Assembly (NCBI RefSeq): GCF_035918255.1
Contig: NZ_CP142136.1
Span: 186,001-250,000, forward strand
DNA from: Mesomycoplasma ovipneumoniae
GTDB lineage: Bacteria > Bacillota_I > Bacilli_A > Mycoplasmatales > Metamycoplasmataceae
Reading direction: 5' to 3'
DNA: 64,000 nt
Positions within the stretch are counted from its first letter, which is position 1. Every line of letters starts with the position of its first letter. This document shows positions 1 to 9,556 of the stretch, piece after piece. Under the pieces are notes generated by a model. That model did no database searches and was not told the DNA's origin. It saw only the letters and a program-made list of their open reading frames with translations. A program made the translations under genes and the position numbers.

Positions 1-1889
1 TGAGGTATTTGACTTTCTTCATCAATAAGCCCTCATCTTTTGGTTAGTTCAAAAACTGTTTCAAGGAGTGTTTTTCTATTTTTTGTTAGTAAATCTTGGA
101 AAAAACTAGCAACTTGGTGTCCGTCACGGAAAAAATTACGAGATTCTATACTTGAAACTCCCGCAGTTCTAGTTGATTGAGTCTCGTCTTTAGTTAGTCT
201 TTGAATGTCTGATAAACTTGGGTGTTTAATTTTTCCAACTCAAGAGTCTAATAAAGAAACATAAGATCCAAAGTCTAAATCGTAATTACTTTCTAAAATG
301 TTGCGAATTTCATTGGTTTTTGGACTGGTTCCAAAAAGAGCTTCAATTTCTTCTTTTGCAACTTTACGTGAAGATGATCTGATTCCTAGTCCATATTGAT
401 CAAAAACTGCTTGTTTTTGTTTGTTTTCTTTTCCAAGTCCTTCTAAATAGCGATTTTTAAAAATATCGCTATTTAATTGACCTAAGTTTTCTAATTGTTT
501 AAGTCCGCTAATTTCTAGAGTTCCAGTTTTTTGACTAATTTCGAGAGGAGTATTGCTTGGCATGAAAAATTGATTATTAACTGAAATTGAATAAGGAATT
601 AAAACTTTAGTCTTATCAGTTGCATCAATTTTTGCTTCTAAAGGATCAAAAGAAACTTTAAGAGTGTCACTTGTGTTGTGGTTTTTAAATTTTTGACCAA
701 ACTTTCCAAAATCAAAAGGAATTTTTTTGTCAGTTAAAAGTTCTAAAATTTCTGACTTTGCACTTTCTGAGCGCTGAGTTGGATCACTAAAAAATCCAGA
801 TTTAATTTTGGCTAAAAACTCAACGGCAAGCTTGTTGCCCATAGTTGATTTTAAGTCAGTTTTTGTTAAATTTTTCAAATTTAAATTATCAAAAAAATCT
901 GAGTAATCTAAAAAATAAGAACCATTATTGCTTTTTTCTAATTTAACTGCACTTACAACCGGTGTAAAACTTGAACTTGAGTCAAGCATTTGTCTAGCAG
1001 TTGAAGTAAGAGTTGCTTGTAAAAAGAATGAAGGAACTTGATTTTGAAGGCTAACAAATTGACCATTTGACCTATCACGTGCAAAATCAAAATCAAAAAT
1101 TGTATCAATTGAATTTGGAAGTTTGTTTTCTTGTGAACTTTTGAGTTGAACTAATAAATTAGTAAGTGAAGGAAAATATGAGCTAATTTTTGCGCCAAAT
1201 TCTTTTGAGTCTTTTGATTTATTTAAGTCATGTTGAAAATCAACTGGTCTAATTATGCTAGGATCTGTAGGATTTGAAGTAGTTAAATTTTGGTCGCTAA
1301 AATTTGAGACTCTAGCAGAAACTAAATTTTTAACTTGCTCACTAAGTCTGTTGGTAATTTGTTGTAAGGAAAAATTAAATTCGGCAATTAAAATAGTTGA
1401 TTCTTTGACAAAAGAAACAACTTGTTCATAAATGTCAGATTTTGCAACATCGCCATTTTGTAATTTTTGAGTAGCTTGAAATTTGACTTTAAAATTTTGG
1501 TTAGCATCATCTGGGAGAATTTCTAGAATTTGGTAACTAATTTTTGCATCAGAAAATTCTGAGTCAGAAAAGTCTAGTTTTTCTAAATTCCCATCCTTTT
1601 TCTCAAAAAAAGAAAAGGATTCAAGAGCATTTTCGGCATTTTTAATTTTATTGTTTCCATCTAAAAGTGTTGTTTTTACAGCATTATAATCTGAGTCAGA
1701 GTGAAAAGCACCTAAATTAAAGGCCAAATTTGAAACTCGAGATGCAAACTGATTTACTTGAGTTCTTGGATTTTCGGCATTATATTTTATATTTAATGTA
1801 AGACCGATTGTCAGTCCGATAACACCAATTCCAATAAGTCCCGAAGTCCCCACCAGCAAAAGGGTCTTGGATTTTGATAATTTGTTCAT
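1..1889 (-). CDS. P97-like cilium adhesin, N-terminal part (3' end outside window)
   Basis: Reads leftward from an ATG at 1887-1889 preceded by AGGAGG and is still open at base 1, so at least 629 codons are present; TGA at 240-242 and 33-35 is Trp. Residues about 8-31 form one hydrophobic segment after a Lys-rich start, as in P97 of M. hyopneumoniae, with no lipobox Cys. From memory the region around SRVSNLAFNLGAF, ILPDDANQNFKVKFQA and KSDIYEQ matches P97 closely. P97 is a surface adhesin that binds swine cilia and heparin through C-terminal R1/R2 repeats; those would lie beyond the left edge and cannot be judged here. In M. hyopneumoniae P97 is followed by P102. It could instead be one of the P97 paralogues, but similarity along the whole visible N-terminus supports true P97 kinship. 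Confidence 0.85.
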
Positions 1890-1973
1890 AGAAACCTCCT
1901 ATGTTGTGCTAAAAATAAAAAAACAAATAGTTTAAATTAAAAACTAAGTTTATTTTTATAATAGTATATAGTA

Positions 1974-1979
1974 ATTATA
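1974..1979 (-). promoter_or_regulatory. Possible -10 box for the P97-like gene
   Basis: The minus strand reads TATAAT here, about 85 bases upstream of the adhesin start. There is no convincing -35 box, which is common in mycoplasmas. Placement is by consensus match only. Confidence 0.3.
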
Positions 1980-2000
1980 CTAATTTTCACCAAAAAAAAT

Positions 2001-2051
2001 AAAAAAAGATAAAAACTAGAAAAAATCACGTTCTAGCTTTTATCTTTTTTT
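2001..2051. terminator. Bidirectional terminator hairpin
   Basis: A 19-base arm (2001-2019, starting with seven A) pairs with 2033-2051 (ending with seven T) with a single mismatch and a 13-base loop. A-runs and T-runs at the outer ends suit termination in both directions. It lies between gyrB and the adhesin gene. Its right arm is also the sequence duplicated at the other side of repeat copy 1. Confidence 0.6.
2034..2051. repeat. Left direct repeat flanking element copy 1
   Basis: The 18 bases TAGCTTTTATC followed by seven T occur here and again at 2566-2583, exactly at the two ends of element copy 1. This looks like a target-site duplication, although part of the right copy (TAGCTTTT) is also found in copy 3 of the element, so deletion by recombination at that octamer is possible. 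Confidence 0.5.
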
Positions 2052-2195
2052 CCTGGTTTTGACAGTTTGATAGCAAAAATTCACTTTTTAGTGAATACAA
2101 ATATGCAAAAATACCGCTAAATCCGTGTTTTTTGTACTAAAATCTTAATTTTTATTAATTTAAATTAACCTTTTGCAAAAAAAAAAAAAAAATGC

Positions 2196-2223
2196 TTGGT
2201 CTAAGAAAAAATTCTGTTATAAT
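2196..2223 (+). promoter_or_regulatory. Promoter of element copy 1 RNA
   Basis: TTGGTC (2196-2201), a 16-base spacer, then TATAAT (2218-2223) preceded by TG one base upstream (extended -10). The A16 tract ends four bases before the -35 box. The same arrangement with a 16-base spacer occurs in copies 2 and 3, which makes this one of the best-supported promoters in the window. Confidence 0.65.
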
Positions 2224-2229
2224 ATGACT

Positions 2230-2485
2230 CACTAAGAATAATTAATAAATTTTGTATTGAATTAAGGAGGAATTAGTTATGTTTTTTGGCTAAAAATTAG
2301 ATATTGCGAATTTTCCATTATGTTTTTAAATATGATGGAATGCCATAAATTTGACCGTTTAGAAATCTACAAATTTATGGCTTTTAATTATGGCTCTTTC
2401 AAAACTTCACATATTTTTTTAGGCTCAATTTAAATAAAAACGAGTTTTCTATTTAAATTGAGTTTAAATAGTAGTTGTTTTTTTG
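2230..2485 (+). ncRNA. Putative structured RNA of element copy 1
   Basis: Downstream of the promoter, three hairpins are conserved in all copies. Stem A is CCATTAT (2315-2321) with ATGATGG (2332-2338), using one G-U pair. Stem B is GCCATAAATTTG (2342-2353) with CAAATTTATGGC (2370-2381), 12 perfect pairs, followed by T's. Stem C is CTCAATTTAAATA (2424-2436) with TATTTAAATTGAG (2450-2462), 13 perfect pairs, followed at some distance by a long T-run near 2474. The loop of stem B is identical in all copies. Transcript ends are estimates. I do not recognise a known RNA family. Confidence 0.5.
2279..2293 (+). CDS. Four-codon micro-ORF in element copy 1
   Basis: ATG TTT TTT GGC TAA (M-F-F-G) sits six bases after a near-perfect Shine-Dalgarno AAGGAGGAA, stronger than that of most real genes here. 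Copies 2 and 3 keep the Shine-Dalgarno, the ATG and the Phe codon but end after five and four codons (M-F-L-A-Q and M-F-L-P). It may be a leader peptide, a ribosome landing site that affects the downstream folds, or the relic of a lost gene. Confidence 0.3.
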   Translation: MFFG

Positions 2486-2565
2486 TTTTTTTATGATTTT
2501 TGTTAGTGTTTTAAACTAAAAAGTAGTTTAAAAATTTCATAATTTTACTTTTTAAGTTAAAATTT

Positions 2566-2583
2566 TAGCTTTTATCTTTTTTT
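2566..2583. repeat. Right direct repeat flanking element copy 1
   Basis: Perfect 18-base copy of 2034-2051. It marks the right boundary of element copy 1, about 16 bases from the gyrB stop codon. Confidence 0.5.
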
Positions 2584-2598
2584 GACAATATGCAAAAA

Positions 2599-4551
<1,953 letters not shown>

Positions 4552-4698
4552 TTACCATAAAAAGCAAAAAACGTAAGTTTTTTTAACCTACTTTTTAATT
4601 AAAAATTTTAAAAATAGGTTAAAAAATAAGAAAAAATAGTATCAAAATCAGCTTAAAAATTCAAATTTAACTATAAAAAGAGGTGGGTACAATTAATG

Positions 4699-5349
4699 CT
4701 AAGCATACCACTTTTTATTTCAAAAGTTTGTAAAAATCTTGTATAAATATACAAAATCACTGAATTTTTCAGCGCTGAGACCAAAAAATTCAATGATTTT
4801 ATCAGCGGAAATTCCTAAATTTAGATGCAAAGAAACATAATCAAAATAAGGATTATTGTACCTAACTCATTCGAAATCAATAAAATAAAGATTTGTTTTA
4901 GAAACAATAATATTTTTAAACTGTAAATCATTATGACAAATTACTTGAGGATCAAATTGATATTTTTGGACTAGTTTTTTGTATTTTTCATCGTTAATTT
5001 CGTTAATTTGTCAGTCAAATTTCGTAATTTTTTGATTGTTTTGTTGATGAAACTTTGAAAGTTCAGTAAATAACTTTTTAATATAAAAATCTAAGTTTTC
5101 TGAGTCTAAAATTTGTCCTTCAATCCATTTTTTAATGTAATTTCCCTTTTGATAAAAAAGAAAATTTGGATCATTTTGAATGAAATTTTTTTCATTTTGT
5201 CAATCAACAAAATTATTTTTTGCTATTCGAATTTGTACTTTTTGGCCTTGATAAAAAGCAATAAAAGTACAATTATGTAAACCACAGTAAATCAAGGTTG
5301 GATTTTTTATCAATGCAGTAATATTTTGTGGAAAAACGCTGAAATTCAT
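4699..5349 (-). CDS. Choline kinase/LicA-like phosphotransferase
   Basis: 216 residues, ATG at 5347-5349, stop TAG at 4699-4701. The C-terminal half has the kinase signature HNDLQFKNII (catalytic Asp and Mg-binding Asn) followed by FIDFEW (the DFx metal motif), as in choline/ethanolamine kinases and aminoglycoside phosphotransferases. At 216 residues it is shorter than the usual ~270-300, with a reduced N-lobe. It probably phosphorylates choline or a similar small alcohol for phospholipid or glycolipid head groups; the substrate is inferred. It follows the membrane nuclease gene by 36 bases. Its first 34 residues are also found, nearly identical, as a remnant at 6859-6969. Confidence 0.65.
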
Positions 5350-6854
5350 AGGTTTTTTTGATTAATTAGAAAAAATTGACCTATTTTAATCATTATCAGA
5401 TTCGCTTAATTCAAGGTCAAAATAAACCATTGTATGGTCTGAAATTCCCCTAATTCTATTTATATCTTTTGGATCGTCAAGTTTATATTTTACTGATCTG
5501 CCATCTTGCTTGCGCATTTTGTCATATTCTTCTAAATTGACTGTATTTTTCTCAAAAATTGAATACAATTCGTATTTTTGTGCATTTTTTGTTTTTAAAT
5601 CGCCTTTATAAAAAATTTTGTCATAAGAATTTGCATATTCACCAAAATCTTTAGAAGATAAACTTGTTTTTTCATCTTTATCAAGGAGCAAACGGTATGA
5701 CACTAATGTTGATTTAAATAATTTATCGGTGTTTTCAGTGCGAATGTTTGTGTCGCCCATGAAGATTATCTCATTATTTGGTCCATCTTTTTCGTCGATT
5801 TGAGCTAAAACATTAACTAAATCACGAGCTTCATTTGCTTCTTGTTCTCCTTGATTACGAGCTTCAGAATCGGCTTTTTCATTACGATTACTACTTGCTC
5901 CTGGGGCATCAAAATGACCGATTGCTAAAGTAAAATCATTTTTAATATTAGTTTTAGTTTGAAATTTAACAGCGGCAACTGGCCGAGCTCATGTCAAATT
6001 TTTTCCATCTTGAATTAAGTAAGGGTTAGAACTTCCCTCAAAATTTATTGTTTCAAGAAGCGAGGACTTATATAAAAAAGTGTATTTTTCTTGTTGGTTT
6101 GGTTTCCCATATTTGTCAGTAGTTATTTGTTTTCAACCAGCAGAGGGATTTAATTTTTCAAGTTCTTTTGCAATATCAGTCCCATCACCAGTTGAAGTAA
6201 TTTCGGCAAGACCAACAACATCACTTCCGGAGGAATTTATAACATTAGCAAGAGCATAAGTTTTGGCGGTATTTGTATTTTTTTTTGATTTATTTGTGTA
6301 ATTTAAAACGTTTCAAAAACCAACGCGAATTGATTGGATATTATCTTTTGCCTGATTTTTTTCAGGTTCTTGGGTTTTTTCTTGATTTTGGTTTTGTTTT
6401 TGTGTGTCATCAGTCGAAGTTGATAAGCCTTTTTGAGGTGATGTTTGATCACTATTTATAATAATTCCGGTTCCATTTTGATCTCCGGTAGATGAAGTAT
6501 AAATAAAATATGCACCAGTACCAATAGCAGCGGCCGATCCTACAAGAATAAGCGGCAATAAAACAGTTTTTTTCATTTTAGATTAAATTTTTATTAATTA
6601 ATTTCCTCTTTAGATAATTCAATTAGAACATCACTAACTTTTTTTAACTCAAGTTCATTTAAAATGTTTAGTAAATCAGGACAAATTTTGATATTTAAAT
6701 TTTGAAGAATATCAAAATTAAATTTAGCACCATCATTCAATCTAATAAAATCTTTAAAAAACAATATTTTGTCCCTTTTTTCCTCGATTTGTCTTGATAA
6801 TTTTGTAATAATTTTATCAAGATTTTCCAAAATGTTATCTACATTTTTATATTT
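5255..6854 (-). repeat. Tandem duplication, unit A
   Basis: From the start of the kinase gene (about 5255) through nuclease copy A to the 3' part of the exonuclease fragment (about 6854), this stretch is repeated with divergence at about 6868-8905. The join near 6855-6868 fuses exonuclease sequence to kinase sequence. The second unit is about 440 bases longer, mostly from extra 84-base repeats in its nuclease gene. Confidence 0.8.
5386..6576 (-). CDS. Membrane nuclease, MnuA-type (copy A)
   Basis: 396 residues, ATG at 6574-6576. A Lys-Lys start and hydrophobic residues 5-26 give a signal peptide or membrane anchor without a lipobox Cys. Residues about 50-77 are a single Gln/Glu-rich unit (QKQNQNQEKTQEPEK). 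The rest is an endonuclease/exonuclease/phosphatase domain: RVGFWNVLNY, GLAEI (metal-binding Glu), GHFDAP (His), FMGDTNI (Asp/Asn) and SDHTMVYF at the C-terminus, so all catalytic motifs are present. Such surface nucleases let mycoplasmas, which cannot make bases de novo, degrade host DNA. It is a duplicate of the gene at 7007-8623, with clear divergence, and is followed by the kinase gene. Confidence 0.82.
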
Positions 6855-6857
6855 TCT
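6594..6857 (-). pseudogene. 3' fragment of a 5'-3' exonuclease gene
   Basis: About 85 codons nearly identical to the last part of the exonuclease at 8643-9533 (KNVDNILENLDK to the stop), lacking the catalytic N-terminus. It ends 17 bases before nuclease copy A, exactly as the intact gene does before copy B. It is left over from the tandem duplication and is presumably non-functional. Confidence 0.85.
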
Positions 6858-6858
6858 A

Positions 6859-6969
6859 CTAATTTACTTGATAAAAAGCAATAAAAGTACAATTATGTAA
6901 ACCACAATAAATTAAGTTTGGATTTTTTATCAATGCACTAATATTTGGACGAAAAACGCTAAAATTCAT
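6859..6969 (-). pseudogene. 5' fragment of the choline-kinase-like gene
   Basis: ATG at 6967-6969, then about 34 codons nearly matching the start of the kinase at 5349 (MNFSVF..IKNP.LIYCGLHN..FIAFYQ), followed by VN and TAG at 6859-6861 just past the duplication join. It could give a 36-residue peptide but lacks every kinase motif. Confidence 0.8.
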
Positions 6970-7006
6970 AGGTTTTTTTGATTAATTTTGAAAAAATTGA
7001 TCTATT

Positions 7007-8623
7007 TTAATTTTTGTCAGATTCACTTAATTCAAGGTCAAAATAAACCATTGTATGATCTGAAATTCCCTTAATTCTTTTTACATCTTTTGGATCGCCA
7101 GATTTATAATTCATTAATCTTTTATCCTGCTCTCGCATTTGGTCATATCTTTCTAAATCAACTATATTTTTCTCAAAAATTGGAAATAAGTCGTATTTTT
7201 GTGCATTTTTTGTCTTTAAATCGCCTTTATAAAAAATTTTGTCAAAAGAATTTGCATATTTACCAAACTCAGAAGATAAGCTTGTTTTTTCATCTTTATG
7301 AAGAAGCGATTGGTATGACTCTAATGTTGACTTAAATAATTTTTCGGTGTTTTTACCATAAATATTTGTGTCACCCATGAAGATTATTTCATTATTTGGT
7401 CCATCTTTTTGGTCAATTTGGGTTAAAACATTAACTAAATCACGAGCTTCATTTGCTTCTTGTTCGCCTTGATTAGAAGCTTCAGAATCAGCTTTTTCAT
7501 TACGCTTTTTATTAGACTTTTTATTATATGCACCTGGGGCATCAAAATGACCAACTGCTAAAGTAAAATCGTTTTTAATATTGGTTTTAGTTTGAAATTT
7601 AACAGCCGCAACCGGTCGCGCTCATTCCTTTAAGTTTATACCTTCTTGAATTAAGTAAGGGTTAGAATTTCCCTCAAAATTTATTGTTTCAAGAAGTGAA
7701 GACTTATATAAAAAAGTGTATTTTTCTTGTTGGTTTGCTTTACCATACTTGCCAGTAGTTATTTGTTTTCAACTAGCAGAGGGATTTAATTCTTCAAGTT
7801 CTTTTATAATATCAGTCCCATCACCGGATAGAGCAATTTCAGCAAGACCGACAATATCACTTCCAGAAGAATTTATAACAGCGGCAAGAGCATAAGTTTT
7901 GGCGCTATTTGGATCTTTTCCTTTATTTGTGTATTTTAGAATGTTTCAAAAACCTACGCGAATTGATTGGTTATTATCTTTTTGCAAATTTTTTTCAGGT
8001 TCTTGACTTTGTTCTTGATTTTGCTCTTGCTTTTGAGTCTCGTCGATCGGGGTCGACAATTCTTTTTCTACATTTTTTTCAGGTTGTTGACTTTGTTCTT
8101 GATTTTGCTCTTGCTTTTGAGTCTCATCAACCGAAGCGGTCAAGTTTTTTCCTACATTTTTTTCAGGTTCTTGGGTTTTTTCTTGATTTTGGTTCTGTTT
8201 TTGAGCCTCATTAACCGAAGTGGTCAAATCTTTTCCCAGATTTTTTTCAGGTTCTTGGGTTTTTTCTTGATTTTGGTCTTGCTTTTGAACCTCTTCAACC
8301 GAATCAGACAAGTCTGTTTCTACATTTTTTTCAGGTTCTTGGCTTCTTTCTTGATTTTGCTCTTGCTTTTGAGTCTCATCAACCGAAGCGGTCAAGTTTT
8401 TTTCTACATTTTTTTCAGGTTCTTGACTTTGTTCTTGATTTTGATTTTGAGCCTCATCAGTTGAAGCTGGCAAGTCTTTTTGAGGTGGAGTTTCACTTTT
8501 ATTTATAATAATTCCCGTTCCATTTTGTTCTCCGGTAGATGAACTATAAATAAAATATGTACCAGCACCAACAGCTGCCGCCGATCCTGCGAAAATAAGT
8601 GGGAATAAAATAGCTTTTTTCAT
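7007..8623 (-). CDS. Membrane nuclease, MnuA-type (copy B) with expanded Gln/Glu repeats
   Basis: 538 residues, ATG at 8621-8623. The N-terminal anchor (residues 5-26), linker and nuclease domain match copy A, with RVGFWNILKY, GLAEI, GHFDAP, FMGDTNI and SDHTMVYF all intact. The difference is the stalk: residues 50-215 hold six units of 26-28 residues (consensus QKQEQNQEQSQEPEKNV), against one in copy A. The repeats probably form an extended, highly charged spacer that lifts the nuclease domain off the membrane. The gene begins 19 bases after the exonuclease stop, so it is likely co-transcribed with dnaE and the exonuclease. Confidence 0.82.
7979..8476 (-). repeat. Coding tandem repeat, six units of about 84 bp
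   Basis: Encodes residues 50-215 of nuclease copy B. The first unit is 26 residues and the next five are 28 each. Units keep Q-K-Q, N-Q-E and E-P-E-K-N, while the start of each unit (DLPAST, NLTASV, DLSDSV, DLTTSV, NLTASV, ELSTPI) varies. Copy A carries one 28-residue unit, so five units were gained here or lost there. Long open frames on the plus strand across this stretch are side effects of the repeat. Confidence 0.9.
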
Positions 8624-8642
8624 TTTAGATTAAATTTTTTTG

Positions 8643-9533
8643 TTAATTAATTTCCTTTTTCGATAATTCAATTAGAGCATCACTAACTTTTTTTAACTCA
8701 AGTTCATTTAAAATGTTTAGTAAATCAGGACAAATTTTGATATTTAAATTTTCAAAAATATCAAAATTAAATTTAGCACCATCATTCAATCTAATAAAAT
8801 CTTTAAAAAACAATATTTTGTCCCTTTTTTCCTCGATTTGTTTTGATAATTTTGTACTTATTTTATCAAGATTTTCCAAAATGTTATCTACATTTTTATA
8901 TTTTTCAAGTAATTTTATTGCGCCTTTTGCTCCTAGGCCATCAATTATCTTAATATTATCAGAACTATCACCCGCTAAAACTTTAAAATCAACAATTTGG
9001 TCGGGGTTAATCCCAAAATTTTGTTGAAAATTTTTCAAATTAATTGCATTAATAGAATTATTTTTAATTTTATTAATAATAGTTGTTTTTTTATCAACTA
9101 ATTGTAGTAAATCTTGATCTGAACTAAAAATGAAAATTTCTATTTCAGGATCGGTATTTCTGATTATTTTTTGCATAGATGCAATTAAATCATCAGCCTC
9201 AAATTCGCTGTCCTGTGATCAAAAAAACCCTGATAAACTAAGGATTTTTTTGATTATATCTATTTGGAGAAATAAAGATTCAGGCGGTTTTTGTCTACCT
9301 TTTTTGTAATCAGGATAGCTTTGGTGACGATTTGTTGTTGAGCCAAAATCAAAGGCAAAATAGATATTGTTTGGCTCAACAAGTTTAATTAATTTAAAAA
9401 CACTATTAAAAAAAATATGAACTGCAAAAGTCATATCACCTTTAGAATTAATTAGCTGATTCCCGTAGTATCCAGCAAAAAATGACTTAAAAGCAAGTCA
9501 ATTTCCATCAATTAGCAAAATTTTTTTATTCAT
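8643..9533 (-). CDS. 5'-3' exonuclease (Pol I N-terminal domain type)
   Basis: 296 residues, ATG at 9531-9533, stop TAA at 8643-8645. This is a stand-alone FEN-like exonuclease, usual in mycoplasmas that lack full-length Pol I; it removes RNA primers and flaps. It starts LLIDGNWLAFKSFFAG (metal-binding Asp), then AFDFGSTTNRH, FEADDLIAS, SSDQDLLQL, and the helix-hairpin-helix region DFKVLAGDSSDNI followed by GLGAKGAIKLL. All the acidic residues expected for two-metal catalysis are visible. It lies 23 bases after dnaE on the same strand, linking it to replication. Its 3' end is duplicated at 6594-6857. Confidence 0.88.
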
Positions 9534-9556
9534 AATTGTCAACTTTATTCTTCAAT

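Larger units (their letters stand above)
2052..2565 (+). mobile_element. Non-autonomous IS-related element, copy 1
   Basis: About 514 bp closely similar to copies 2 and 3. The left end CCTGGTTTTGACAGTTTGAT resembles the inverted-repeat end of the IS at 55196. It is followed by a palindrome (TTCACTTTTTAGTGAA), an A16 tract at 2177-2192, a promoter, a micro-ORF and three hairpins. No transposase is encoded and the right inverted repeat seen in copy 3 is missing. It fills the space between gyrB and the adhesin gene. Its RNA would run rightward, antisense to the 3' end of gyrB. Confidence 0.6.
6868..8905 (-). repeat. Tandem duplication, unit B
   Basis: The longer partner of the unit at 5255-6854, containing the kinase 5' fragment, nuclease copy B and the 3' part of the intact exonuclease gene. 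The 36-base nuclease-kinase spacer and the 19-base exonuclease-nuclease spacer are kept in both units, which supports duplication of one ancestral exonuclease-nuclease-kinase array. Confidence 0.8.

Noticed and set aside
2230-2485. Element RNA as a T-box or known riboswitch
   Set aside because: No T-box sequence, no specifier-loop pattern, and downstream genes differ between copies, two of them being antisense.
7967-8464. Long hydrophobic open frames on the plus strand across the nuclease repeats
   Set aside because: They are antisense to the Gln/Glu repeat units and exist only because the repeat keeps all frames open; no ribosome site or family match.
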